Source: Candidatus Iainarchaeum sp. | Lineage (GTDB): Archaea; Iainarchaeota; Iainarchaeia; Iainarchaeales; GCA-2688035 | Direction: 5' to 3' | DNA length: 6,305 bases | Assembly: GCA_026396975.1 (NCBI GenBank) | Contig: JAPLVT010000045.1 | Location: 1-6,305 of the forward strand | Part shown: positions 6,168 to 6,305 of the stretch, one piece after another | Layout: every line of letters starts with the position of its first letter | Position numbering within the stretch: the first letter of the stretch is position 1 | Translations under genes and position numbers: made by a program | The notes under the pieces: generated by a model | Told to the model about the DNA's origin: nothing | The model's database searches: none | What the model saw: only the letters and a program-made list of their open reading frames with translations

Positions 6168-6302
6168 TGGGGTCACAGGGATTTGAACCCTGACCAACTG
6201 GTTTCCCAGAGCCGCAAAAAAGCGGCTTTCTTTCCCCGGGCTTTCTTTTTTAAAGAAAGGCCGTCTGGAGCCAGTCGCACTGCCAGGTTATGCTATGACC
6301 CC
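6168..6302 (-). tRNA. tRNA-Trp (anticodon CCA), intron-containing
   Basis: Read on the minus strand, all four arms form: acceptor GGGGTCA/TGACCCC, D stem GCAT/GTGC (one G-U), anticodon stem ACTGG/CCAGT, and T stem CAGGG/CCCTG with loop TTCAAAT. The mature anticodon loop is CTCCAGA, so the anticodon is CCA (positions 6266-6268), decoding UGG. Exons are 6265-6302 (38 bases) and 6168-6202 (35 bases). G1-C72, discriminator A73 and the lack of an encoded CCA are archaeal/eukaryal features; bacterial tRNA-Trp has A1-U72 and G73. Introns after position 37 are common in archaeal tRNA-Trp. Its promoter lies outside the window. It is on the same strand as the trp genes and directly upstream of them. 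Confidence 0.95.
6203..6264 (-). other. tRNA-Trp intron, about 62 bases
   Basis: The intron lies after position 37 of the tRNA (one base of ambiguity, since A6264 and A6202 are interchangeable). CTGG at 6206-6209 near its 3' end is complementary to CCAG of the anticodon region, as expected for the exon-intron helix of a splicing substrate, but the canonical 4-bp bulge-helix-bulge core has one mismatch in either register, so the motif looks relaxed. Two internal hairpins are visible: AGCCGC/GCGGCT with a six-base loop (6210-6227) and CTTTCTTT/AAAGAAAG with a three-base loop (6241-6259). I find neither a box C (RTGATGA) nor a box D (CTGA), so it does not look like the long guide-RNA introns known from haloarchaeal and Thermococcales tRNA-Trp. 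Confidence 0.75.
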
Positions 6303-6305
6303 TCA

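Noticed and set aside
6032..6290. Pairing of the repeat (CTGCGGGTT) with the tRNA-Trp D region (AACCTGGCAG), 9 pairs with one bulge
   Set aside because: A match of this quality between two short sequences, allowing G-U pairs and a bulge, is expected by chance. It would need conservation in relatives to be taken seriously.

Overview
The window holds a nearly complete tryptophan biosynthesis operon read on the minus strand, from right to left: an intron-containing tRNA-Trp(CCA), a 211-base leader with a hairpin and tandem repeats, then trpE, trpG, trpD, trpC, trpF, trpB and the first 54 codons of trpA, which runs off the left edge. Together these genes would convert chorismate and glutamine to anthranilate (TrpE/G), then through TrpD, TrpF and TrpC to indole-3-glycerol phosphate, and finally to tryptophan (TrpA/B).

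The source looks archaeal. The tRNA-Trp has G1-C72, discriminator A73, no encoded CCA and an intron in the anticodon loop, and several starts carry GGTG- or GGAG-type ribosome binding sites. The proteins are lysine-rich and base composition is roughly balanced. I cannot place the phylum; an uncultured archaeal assembly is likely. The order E-G-D-C-F-B-A is the compact order familiar from bacteria.

Regions: 1-164 trpA (partial); 161-1345 trpB; 1342-1989 trpF; 2034-2807 trpC; 2804-3841 trpD; 3865-4422 trpG; 4322-5956 trpE; 5957-6167 leader (28-bp tandem repeats, then a perfect 15-bp hairpin); 6168-6302 tRNA-Trp with an intron of about 62 bases. TrpD/C, TrpF/B and TrpB/A junctions are 4-base ATGA stop-start overlaps, so translation is probably coupled.

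Two things stand out. First, the trpE-trpG junction looks like the scar of a deletion: TrpE stops matching its family at the DSVPE motif, just before its C-terminal metal-binding glutamates, and TrpG begins after its expected N-terminal IDNYDSFTYN strand, in another frame. Anthranilate synthase encoded here should be defective unless the sequence is misassembled. Second, the tRNA that consumes tryptophan lies directly upstream of the genes that make it, on the same strand. No obvious TATA box lies between them, and the leader is repetitive, which suggests (but does not prove) a shared transcript with a control point in the leader.
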